Notes under the pieces: generated by a model
Database searches by the model: none
What the model saw: only the letters and a program-made list of their open reading frames with translations
Told to the model about the DNA's origin: nothing
Assembly: GCF_000182925.2 (NCBI RefSeq)
Contig: NC_026505.1
Location: 1,922,001 to 1,986,000, forward strand
DNA from: Neurospora crassa OR74A
Lineage: Eukaryota; Ascomycota; Sordariomycetes; Sordariales; Sordariaceae
DNA length: 64,000 bases
Reading direction: 5' to 3'
In this document: one piece after another, positions 22,722 to 32,037 of the stretch
Layout of the letters: each line of letters starts with the position of its first letter
Numbering within the stretch: the first letter of the stretch is position 1
Translations under genes and position numbers: made by a program

Positions 22722-25462
22722 AATGGGCGTCGTAGGGCGTCTGTGAGGCTTGCGCGAGATCGGGAAGCAGTTCAGGACATCAGATCTGGCAGCAGTACCG
22801 TATGTACGATAACAACAGTCGAGAATGTATGTACTGATGGACGTCCGGATTGTGAGAAGGGAAACCGGCTCGCAGCTGAACAGCTGCAGTTTGATTGTGG
22901 AAATAACGAGTGATGGCTGCTTTGGCTTTGAGGCGTCTGCAAGAGAAGGTCGAGGTAAGAAAGAAGAAAAGGTGGTATCGAGATGCTTATACGCCTCGTA
23001 TCGCAAAGCTCGATGACAACACGGCCCGACACAATGCAATACTACCAGGGAATGGATTCGATCTTATTCCGAGCTGGACGGCAGTAAACCGATAGATAGA
23101 CAGACTCCTTTTTCTCTCGAGGAGAAGCTATTTTCATTGGTGCGTCCATGATTGCGCATTGCGACCTATTCCTCTCATGCACTCCCTACCCAGAAGAGGC
23201 ATAGGAATCACAAGGCGAAGATGGTACAGCCAGACGAGGCTTGAGACAACATACAATATGGGCGCAAGGGGAGAAGGCAAGGGTGGATGGGAATCTGGAC
23301 CCGGGGATTCGCACCGCTAGTTGGGAATTGGCTGACCCTGCATCAGCTTTCCATCAAGACACACACACACAACGTCTTCTGTCCAGGATCTCGAGTGATC
23401 CTGATTGGTTCTTGGGAGGGCCTGGTTGCTCTTCTCGTATTATCGCGAAGTCCAACAACGACTGCATGGCGGGCATTTGCAGCCGAACGGGTTCAAGGCG
23501 AGTGAGGAGTGCAGAGCTGACTGTTGTGCATCGAATACGATGTGGGCTCTCTCTTCTTTGCAACCACATTGCCGTCGCAAGCGAGACAACCCTGTTGATA
23601 CTGTACGATAGTTCAACAACCACCAACACCAGCAAACCTCATCCAACGCCAAGCTCAGCCGAGATGCCGAGCCGAGCGACTATAGAGGAACGCCTATTGC
23701 GACGGCGGCTGTTGATTGGTCTCCCCATCTTTTGTACTACCGATAAGAGGACCATTTTTTTTTCGACTATTTTTTCCCCAGCGGCATGGGATGGCCCGAA
23801 GCAGAGGTTCTGATGCGACTCGAGATGTGTCCACGCGGGGAGCGCCACACAACCACCGATGAAAATTGCTGTCACTTATGACAGATAAAGCCCGAACTGA
23901 TGGGTGGGTGCCAATACCGACCCAGCTTTGGATTTATTGACCGGATGGAACGTTCCTTGCCAATTCATTGCTTTGGCAAGGCAACAGCTGAGGGAAGGTA
24001 ACGCAGGTGGCAGACTATCGACCGTTAGTGAGATTGAAATGCACACCGATAATGTAGTCATCAGTGTGTGTGATATGCACTGATACTCTTCCTCGCATCG
24101 TCGCAGTCGTAGTCAGGCATCTTTCTCGCCTCTCCGGCGCCATCGTTGTAATCGGACCGGGGCTTACTCGCACTGGTGGACCAAAGTCGGAAGAAAGAGC
24201 GAGAGTAGCGCAGTTGTAGGTAACTCAGAATTGGTGTGCATTCTAGGCGCGGCTGTTTGCTATTCCCGTCGTAACCACGTTCGATTCGGGCCCTGAAGTT
24301 GCATTGGTGAGAGAGGGTGGCTATGCAGAGCTGAGAGAATTGTTTCTGAAATTAGATGGCATAGTGTGCGCGTGTGATGGAGATAGTGAGTGACGAATGG
24401 AGGAGGCGAGCGAGCGAAAGGAATGAGACTGCGGACGGTGTTGAGCAACACGTAAATAGACGGAAGGAAGGGGGAGGGGGCTCCGAATAGCGCAAGGTCT
24501 TGTGAGGGAGGTCGGAAACAGAATCGATTATCGCCTCATCACCACACAGTCAGCTATGTTGTGATATTGGTATTTTCAACCCGGATGGACACCTTGTCAG
24601 CTTTGAGGATGCAGTGCTTGGTGAAGAAGAGGGGAGACAACAGATCGAAACCCCTCATTTGAGTGCTGGAATGCCTTCCATGTACGGCGGGGCGATGGAG
24701 CACCAGGAATGTGTCGCGGGGTGGTCTGTGCGCGTCGCTACCCCTGGTCCCAGGAACATCGGATTTGTTATGCGGATCCCTTTTCCTCCCCACACCAGAC
24801 GACATCCGTCCCGCTTCTCGTAGGGCTGAAGAACGACACTCCTCGGCGGGCCACTCTGTCTTGACCATATTGCTATGGACCTGCTTGTGACTTGCGGTAG
24901 AGTCAATCGGTGACCAACAAGTCTGGAAAACACGGTTGCGTCCGCCCAGTTCACTTCCTACTTCCCACTTCCTTCCCACTTTCGCCGCGGCTGTTTTGCA
25001 CTCCATCGGGTTCTAGGCCTCACGAGATCAACAACAGCCTCTCACGATGAACCTAGGCTTTCCAGAAGACTGTCACATGCGAGACAAACCCTTCCGCCAC
25101 CGGCACATTTCTACCACACATGGATATGAAGACACACTTGGTTAGTAAGTGGCTGTAAGGTGGCTTCAAAGTAATGGTACCTACTACCCACCGCATTTGA
25201 GATAACGTTAAATGGGTTCTCTAATATCGAACCTGTCTAACGCCTCATCTTATAATGTCACGCCATGTCCCTCAAATCATTCCACTCACAAAACGATCAG
25301 CAACGATAGACGAGAATGCTTGACGATTACCTTGGTGAACGCTTCAAGATTTTGCTGTTATGTGAATCGAAGTTCCCAAAAGACCATCTCATCTCCCCAC
25401 AGCAAAATCCAACATCAAGGAAAAGCAAGTTGCAAAGAAAAAAGCGGGAAAAAACAAAAGTT
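22722..25462. other. Intergenic: upstream region of the peroxidase, then empty DNA
   Basis: The first several hundred bases are the presumed promoter and leader of the minus-strand peroxidase gene. Beyond about 23100 no coding frame with family motifs or a coherent exon chain is seen. Nothing resembling a tRNA or 5S rRNA was recognised before the tRNA at 25463. Confidence 0.5.
25449..25459 (-). terminator. RNA polymerase III terminator of first tRNA-Glu
   Basis: On the minus strand, four T followed by G and then six T begin a few bases past the tRNA 3' end, the usual Pol III stop signal. Confidence 0.75.
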
Positions 25463-25549
25463 TACCCTACCAGGGAATTGAACCCTGCGCTGCGGAAGCT
25501 TCACTTTGGAATTGAGAATCCGCCATGTTAACCGATACACCAGTAAGGT
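25463..25549 (-). tRNA. tRNA-Glu (anticodon CTC) with 15-nt intron
   Basis: The minus strand folds as a cloverleaf: acceptor ACCTTAC with GTAGGGT (one wobble), D-stem GTGT/ACAT, anticodon stem GCGGA/TCCGC, T-arm CAGGG-TTCAATT-CCCTG, discriminator A. The loop reads TT-CTC-A, giving anticodon CTC for Glu. The extra 15 nt (ATTCCAAAGTGAAGC) directly after position 37 is the canonical place for a nuclear tRNA intron. The mature form is 72 nt before CCA addition. A near-identical gene lies about 630 bp upstream in its own direction of transcription. Confidence 0.93.
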
Positions 25550-25586
25550 CTCCATTTCTTGTTGACTAGAAGCAGCAAAGAGTAGA

Positions 25587-25593
25587 CTTATAT
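25587..25593 (-). promoter_or_regulatory. TATA-like element upstream of first tRNA-Glu
   Basis: The minus strand has ATATAAG starting about 44 bp before the tRNA 5' end. TATA-like upstream elements of Pol III genes are known in Neurospora, and the second tRNA-Glu copy has a matching element. Confidence 0.4.
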
Positions 25594-26171
25594 GCCTTGT
25601 TTGCGCTCCTTCTTTGTAAACATTTGGCTCATGTGGGGTTTCTCCATCAGGAGTTTAGCGATGGAAGGTACGACATACTATCAAAGTGAACAGCGCTCAC
25701 AAGGAGACACCACTGCGGCCTTCATACCAGCCTGCTTAACAGTAAAATGGCTGAGTGACATCCGTTCATATAGCTTGGCAACGAAGAGAATTCAACTGGC
25801 TGCAAAGCCCTGATAATGTATTGGCGTTGGATGTCCATGCCCAAAAAAAAGTCCCTTCACGACAAGGGCTTCCCATTACCAACACTCCCTTCCAGTGCTC
25901 TCCTTTTCTCTTCTGCTTTTCGTTTCTGTGTCCTTGATTACCACCTCGGATTCAAGCCCATTCATTTTCTAGGTATCACCACTTTTTCGCCTCCGTCTAT
26001 TGACTTTCATAAATATAGTAATACGACTATAAAAGCGCACTACTAGTAGATCAAGTAATTGTAAAAGACATCGACGATAAAACCTCATTATGTCTGACCT
26101 GAACTCACAGTACAGACAGCAAGTCAACAATCTCAGAATGAGAAAGTAAAAAAAAAGGTCCAAACACGTGC

Positions 26172-26178
26172 AAAAAAA
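26172..26178 (-). terminator. RNA polymerase III terminator of second tRNA-Glu
   Basis: Seven T on the minus strand begin two bases beyond the tRNA 3' end. Confidence 0.8.
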
Positions 26179-26180
26179 TC

Positions 26181-26277
26181 TACCCTACCAGGGAATTGAA
26201 CCCTGTGCTGCGGAAGCTTCACTTCACTTTGGAATGAGAATGAGAATCCGCCATGTTAACCGATACACCAGTAGGGT
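26181..26277 (-). tRNA. tRNA-Glu (anticodon CTC) with 25-nt intron
   Basis: The mature part is nearly identical to the copy at 25463. Acceptor ACCCTAC pairs perfectly with GTAGGGT, and D-arm, anticodon stem GCGGA/TCCGC, T-arm and discriminator A are the same. Anticodon CTC is again followed by an A and then the intron, here 25 nt instead of 15. The extra 10 nt come from one more TTCTCA-type unit on the 5' side and one more GTGAA unit on the 3' side. The gene is in the same orientation as its neighbour, which suggests a local duplication. Confidence 0.93.
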
Positions 26278-26332
26278 TTTAGTTATTTTTCTTGTTCTCT
26301 TCGTTTGTTGAAAGAAACACCCTAGAAAATTG

Positions 26333-26340
26333 CTTATATA
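26333..26340 (-). promoter_or_regulatory. TATA-like element upstream of second tRNA-Glu
   Basis: The minus strand has TATATAAG about 60 bp before the tRNA 5' end, similar to the element before the other tRNA-Glu copy. Confidence 0.4.
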
Positions 26341-26366
26341 ACCGGGGGGCGGGGGCGAGGGGGTGA

Positions 26367-26392
26367 TGTGTGTGTGTGTGTGTGTGTGTGTG
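26367..26392. repeat. (TG)13 microsatellite
   Basis: Thirteen uninterrupted TG units just upstream of the second tRNA-Glu promoter region, preceded by a G-rich stretch. Confidence 0.95.
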
Positions 26393-26527
26393 CAAGGGAA
26401 GTAAGTGATGGGAAGGTACGAGCTCCTACCTAGGCAAACGGGCAGACAGGCAGGTGAGGTGAGTGCTGGTGATTCTGGCTGGAGAGGGAAGGAGCGAAAC
26501 AGTTGTTGGTAGGGGTGGACAGCTAGT

Positions 26528-26543
26528 AGGTACCTAGGTACCT
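26528..26543. repeat. 16-bp perfect palindrome, AGGTACCT twice
   Basis: AGGTACCTAGGTACCT equals its own reverse complement and is also a direct duplication of the 8-bp palindrome AGGTACCT. Shorter related GGTAGGT/CTACCTA pieces are scattered elsewhere in the window. Confidence 0.9.
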
Positions 26544-27111
26544 CTACCTACGCAAACAACTATTCCGCTTCCTCCAGACAGCAGTGGAGTGAATGACTGG
26601 AGTGTTGGCATAAAGGCTGCCGCGGGTACGAGAGAGGACTAGGTGGAGTATTGTGAGCAAACAGAACACAGGTGGAGGATTTGTATTTCCCGTGTCTTCG
26701 TTTGGGCTTGGTGATGCTACGAGATCATATTTGAAATTGAAGTAAAGCGATCTGGTACATCTCACGAGTTTTTGATGGAGTTAGGATTAATCACGAACGA
26801 ACACTATTTAGGAATACCCCTATTTGTACAATTATGAGAGAAGACAAGTACCCAGGAAACGGATCGTCAGGATCATTGAGCCATTACATGTACAAAAACC
26901 GCAGCAAAACCCCAACAGAACAATTTGAGGTATGTGATACAGGACAAGCAACACAATCATCAATCATTTATTCTCATTGCGCACCCACCCATCCATTCAT
27001 TAAACCTCCCGGACGCCCCCAAAAGGGTATCAACCATCCAAGAAAAGGATACATAACCAAAACAAATCAAAGTGCCACAACAGAAAAACACAAACCCTTA
27101 TACACTACCCT

Positions 27112-30100
27112 TTAATCCTCCTTATCAAAATTCTCCGAAAACCTACTCTCCCTAAACGGACTAATCCTCCCACACCCACCGATCGACGACTGTCCGACAC
27201 TCAGTCCCCCCGAACTCACCGGCCTCTCCCTCAGACTCCTCCCACTCACACTCCTCACCCCAAAACCAGACCCAGTACTGGCTCTCGGCTTAACCATCAA
27301 AAACTGCCCATGCCCCTCACTACCAATACCGGGGGTAGGTTGTGTGACGGAAACCTGCATCCCATTCACCACCGGAGGGAACCCCGCCGATGGTGGTGTA
27401 TGCGGCCCGTCGCTGGAAAAAATGCTTCTCGCTTCTAGGAACTGGTCATCTTCGTTGTCGTTATCGTTATAGTTGTCTTGAGCGAGCTGTGAAGCGCTAT
27501 GATTGCTTGCACTGCTGTAGACGCCATCGCTTAGGTCTGAGCTACTTAGGCTGCTAACGGAGTTGATTTCTGCTTCGCCTTCGGCTGGGGCAGTGGTGGT
27601 GGTGGTGGTGGTGGTGACGTAAGGGAGGACGAGGTGTGGCTGTTGGACTTGGCCTTGGTCTTGGGCTGATGGGGAGGGAGGACGGTCGCGGACTGCTGGT
27701 TCGGTGGTGGTAGTAGTGGTGATGGTGGTGACGGTAGCCAGTGCGTCCAAACTGCCAATGGCGCTGATAGGTCGAGAGGAAGACTTCAAAGCAGCGGTGC
27801 CCAGGGCGCCGGTGGGGTTGCAAGGGACGGTCATAAGACCACTGCTTTCACCAGGTTCATCTTGTGCCGTCGCTCGCAGTGTCATGGCTGGCGCCAGTGT
27901 CGCCGACGCCTGGACTGGGCTGGGAGCTGAGAGGCCGGCGAGGGCGACTTCGCGGATACTTTCTGGCCCGATGTGGTCGTCTCCAACAATGGAGGGGACA
28001 CTGGGGTTATTTTCACCTAGCTTCCGGGTTAGGGCCATGCCACCGATGAAGCCCCTGTTCACATATGGGCTGGCAGAATCAGCGGTACCGTCCGCCGTTG
28101 TAACTACTTTCGGCGAGGCGACAGATGCGCCGGATACTCGTCTGGGACGGGAGAAGCGGCTCTTTAGCCAGGCCTTCACTTTGCTAGTTGGGGATGCCAC
28201 TGATTGCGGATCCGAGATGGGACTCGTTCCCTCGTCTGGCGATGTTGAAACCCGTTGAAGCGGCGATGTGCGTCTTTGGAGGAAGGGCATGGATATCCTG
28301 GCCAGCCCCGAACTGTCTGTCCTCCTATGGACAACCGGTGGCCGGACCATTGGTTGGTTGTCCGGCGAACTTCGGCCCAAATCAGCGGCGGTCGCGGGAT
28401 CCTTCCCCTTTCCAGTTTGCTTCTCCTCCTTGGTCTCCTTGGCCTCCTTGGCCAATCGCTTCTGCTTGGCCTTGGCCGCTTTCTCTTCCTCCTTTCGCTG
28501 CCTTTCTTCTCTCTTGACTTCCGCCGCCAGAGCCTTCTCCTTGTCCTTTTGCTGGTCTGTCCATCATTCGGGTTAGCCACTTACCCCTGATATCAACGCT
28601 AACGCGCAAAGAAAACATACCTTTCAACTGTTTGTGCAACATCGCCACCTCCTTCTCCCTCATCTTATTCTTCTCCACCTCCTCCTTCTTCCTCTCGTCT
28701 TCCATCTTCAACGTCGCCTTCCTCTCTCTCTCTTTTTCCGCAAGATCATTGATTTCATCCAGCAACGGCTGCACCCTCTTCGCCGCGATATCCTCCACCT
28801 TCGCCCTGTCCACCATCTTCCCTCCACCGATATCCACTTGGGCTGCATCCATCGACCTCTTGCCACTGTTCGTCGCATCGAATCTCGCCTGCGCCGCAGC
28901 GTGTGCCTTTACTTCCCAATCGCTCTTGCTCGTGTGCGGAATCATCACCCCCTTTTCCGCGTACAGCTTTTCATCCATCCCCTGCAATCGCGCCTTGACG
29001 TTGCGCTGCGCGGCTTGCAAAAGCGCTTCACGGTCGCGCGCCCGTTTTTGCTCGTCAACTTCGGCGATCTTGGTATTGAAAAGGGACATTTGCTTGCGGA
29101 TGCGCTGGGAGTGCTGGCGGTCGTTGGCGGCGATGATGTCGCCGTCGCTGGAGGACCGACGCCTGGTGAGTTTGTTGCGGATGCTGCCGAATGCGCTGCC
29201 GGCGCTGTTGCCTTGGTTGGAGGAGGGCGAAGCACCCGTGTAGTACTCCTGCATCTCCCGGTTTTTTTGGTGTTCGTCGTGCAACTTGGCAAGACGTTCC
29301 TGCGCGAGACGGTAGGCGGCATCTTGGAGGCTGTTGTATGCCACCGGCGAGCGTTCCACTTCGTCGTTTTGATCTGTTGGGTTGCCGGTACCGTGGCGCT
29401 CAAAGGAGGATCGCCTCCCTTGCACGGGCTTGGACTGGTCGATCATTTTTTGCTGCTGGGTGTACATGCGCTTGGCCATGGCCAAAGCAGAAGCATGGAG
29501 AACGTCTTGCCGCTGCTTCTCATCGACTTCAGGCTTGACAGGAGGCCGGGACGTAAACATTTCTCTGCTCATGGTCGTGTACGGAACGGCCCCGGCTCCG
29601 TCCGTCGAACGAATAGATGGAGAGCGCATCGACTTGGCCGCGGCGCTAAGGGCATTGGAGGTTGCGTTTTCTTTGTCAGGGTATGCGGTGTTGTCGGTTT
29701 TCGGCTGAGGTTGCGACTTCGATCGCGGGCGTCGCCCGGCCACAGCATCCCTTGCTGCGCGCAGTGATGCTTGCCGTGTCAAGGCGGAGCTCTGTGTCTC
29801 TGGGACAGTCAGGGTAGAAGAGGTAGGTGACTTGTGTCCCTTGAAGGCCAAATTCGCAGCCGAGTTACCCCAGTTTGAGGTCTGCAGGGTAAGCTTAGGC
29901 TGCTGAGGTTGGGGTTGGTGCTGTTGCTTCTGTTTTCTTTGAGCTGCACGTAATGCCGAGATAGCCGCTTGTGATCCTGCGGCATTGCTCTTGGTTCGCG
30001 AAACCTCCATACCGTTACTCGTTGGTGACGCCATCTTTTGGCCGTTAGCCAGGACTGCAGCGGTATTGGCGTGCGAAGCGTGTGTCTTTGACAGCTCTGC

Positions 30101-30444
30101 CTTTGGATGTTCAACTACTTTGGTGTTTGTCCATCCCAGAGTCGCGGCTGAAGAAGCGGGAGCTGTCGATATCTCTGGTTTCGGATATTCGACCGATTTC
30201 CTGTTAGTCCATCCCAAAGACGCGGCGGCACTGGCAGCTCCGTCCTTGTCTTTGAGGCCGGAAGAAGGGTAGCTAGGTAGGTCTTTTGAGTCTGCGTATC
30301 GTAGCCTCCCATAATTGTCTTTACAAGGTGGTCAGCAAGGTATGTCCGGGTGTTGTGCCCGACTGACAAGCACCCGCCTGATGAACGCGCGGACTTACTT
30401 GAAGGGACGGACGCTGTTGGCGTAAGCGCAGTAGATGAGACCAT
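27112..30444 (-). CDS. eis1: Eisosome protein 1 (EIS1 family)
   Basis: Three exons on the minus strand: 30444-30399, 30318-28621 and 28556-27112, giving 1062 aa. The N-terminal part carries the EIS1 hallmark LRYADSKDLPSYPSSGL, followed by imperfect repeats of about 24-36 residues (AASLGWTNRKSVEYPKPE, AATLGWTNTKVVEHPKAE, then ANTAAVLANGQKM). EIS1 proteins belong to the eisosome, a cortical assembly under furrow-like invaginations of the fungal plasma membrane. Residues about 350-640 are highly charged and likely coiled-coil (ending KREERQRKEEEKAAKAKQK). The C-terminal ~420 residues are Ser/Thr/Pro-rich and look disordered. Intron 1 appears to use an AAG 3' splice site after a CTGAC branch; a CAG 27 nt further on is also in frame but would delete LRYAD of the conserved motif. 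Intron 2 ends in CAG. No signal peptide or membrane helix is seen. Confidence 0.85.
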
Positions 30445-32037
30445 GGCTTATGTGTGGCTATTGGAACCAGGACCAAAACCCAAACCAAACAAAAGTAAAA
30501 AAGACCAGACCGGCCGCGTAGGAATCGGATGTCGGGAAACTGTGGGGCACCGGCCGGATGATGATGGTCCACTGCGACGAAGGCTGTGAAATGGTGAAAT
30601 CTTACAGGTCCTTTGCTTTCGAGGTGTTGTTTTGATTTGGATCCTACTTGACGATTGGTTTTGTACGGTGATGGTCGCGTGTCAGAGTAACCTTATCTGT
30701 AGGCTGATAATAAGGATTGTCGATCAAGATGTCTAGGGTTATTTTTATTTTTTTTGTAGGTGAAGCGAACGGCTACGCCGGTGTCGAAGATGGAAACTGC
30801 GGCGTTGAATGATGGATGGCTCGGTTTCCTCGGTGAGATCGATGAAATGACATACAGGAGGAGAAAAAGGTAAAACGAATGGGGAAACGAAGCCAGAGCA
30901 GAAATGATGACACTCAATGATGATATGTCTGTCCTTAGTACACTATAGGTATGATGCCAATCGCGTCCCCGTCGCAACCGAAGGCTGGCTGCTCACTGCT
31001 CACTGCGACAAAGAGGGCGACGATTCCTTCCTTTCCACAACGTCGTCATGCGTTGAGACAGGCAATCGCTTCCTTAGTCCATCGACGTCATTACTCTCCA
31101 GTTTCAGGCCCAATGCGCTCATTGGCTTTTGGAGTCCACTAGAGTGTGATGCCAAGACGCCACTGCAAGGACCGGACGCTGCGAGGCATTCGGTCGGCAG
31201 CTAGTCTCCACCGGACCCACTGTAAATACAAATGTGCTGCCAAGACCCCTGCGCCAGTTGGCCAGAACTTCTTGGACGAAATTGATGACACCCATGTTCT
31301 CCATCCAGAACAACACCATACTCAGTCCAAGAATACCACGCAAATCAAGGATTTTATTGTATGCGATGCTAAGCAACGGCGTCTTCCAAACCCTTGCAAC
31401 CCTGCTGTACATACACTATTTGTAGTAGGTATTCTGTCAATCCAGTTGTCGATGGTTTCCTGCGTTTAAGCCGTCCAGCCTTTCGCTTGGGGCAAGGTCA
31501 AAACTTGGACTCGGGTGTCATCTATTATGTATATCCCGCGCGAGAAGGGGACTTTTCCAGCTCGAGCCCGTGACTTTGCTTGCCCAGCTCTCAAACTTCA
31601 CCGGGGAATGTCGCCGGACTAAGCTGATGTGAGGTCACGCGCGCCTCACAAGCCACTGCACTAAAAGTACACATGTTTCGTTAAGGCTATCGAGGCTGAT
31701 GACCTAGTTCAACTCTCCTCTCCATTTTTGCTCAGCTTCTCTCCAGGGGCTCGCGGCTCGCTGGAATGCCGCATTACGAGCTTAATATAGTTCCCTGCTC
31801 TTACCATTCCTGCCCTGGATTACCACGACCAGATCAACATTGGAGGAAACTCGGCAGTCAATCGTGTTTCACGAGGGCATCCAAATCTTGACCAACTCGG
31901 CTATCATGGGAACACTAACGAAAAGCTACCAAGTCAAACTCTAGGCAGCGAGCGAGCCAAGAGATTGTACTCCATTGTGTTTCGACAGGCTAACGGCATC
32001 CAATTCAAGAGTCCCGAGTTCCTACATTCCAACGCAC
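30445..32037. other. EIS1 upstream region and intergenic DNA
   Basis: The right flank is the 3' side of the glutaminase gene and the left flank the presumed EIS1 promoter and leader. No coding frame with motifs is visible and no repeat stands out. Confidence 0.5.

Larger units (their letters stand above)
26278..27111. other. Non-coding region between tRNA-Glu and EIS1 3' end
   Basis: Contains the tRNA upstream element, a (TG)13 tract and a 16-bp palindrome, then A-rich DNA running into the 3' end of the EIS1 gene. No coding frame is supported. Confidence 0.5.

Noticed and set aside
28634-29767. 377-codon plus-strand frame
   Set aside because: It is the antisense shadow of the EIS1 coding exon, whose minus-strand frame carries family motifs and codon bias.
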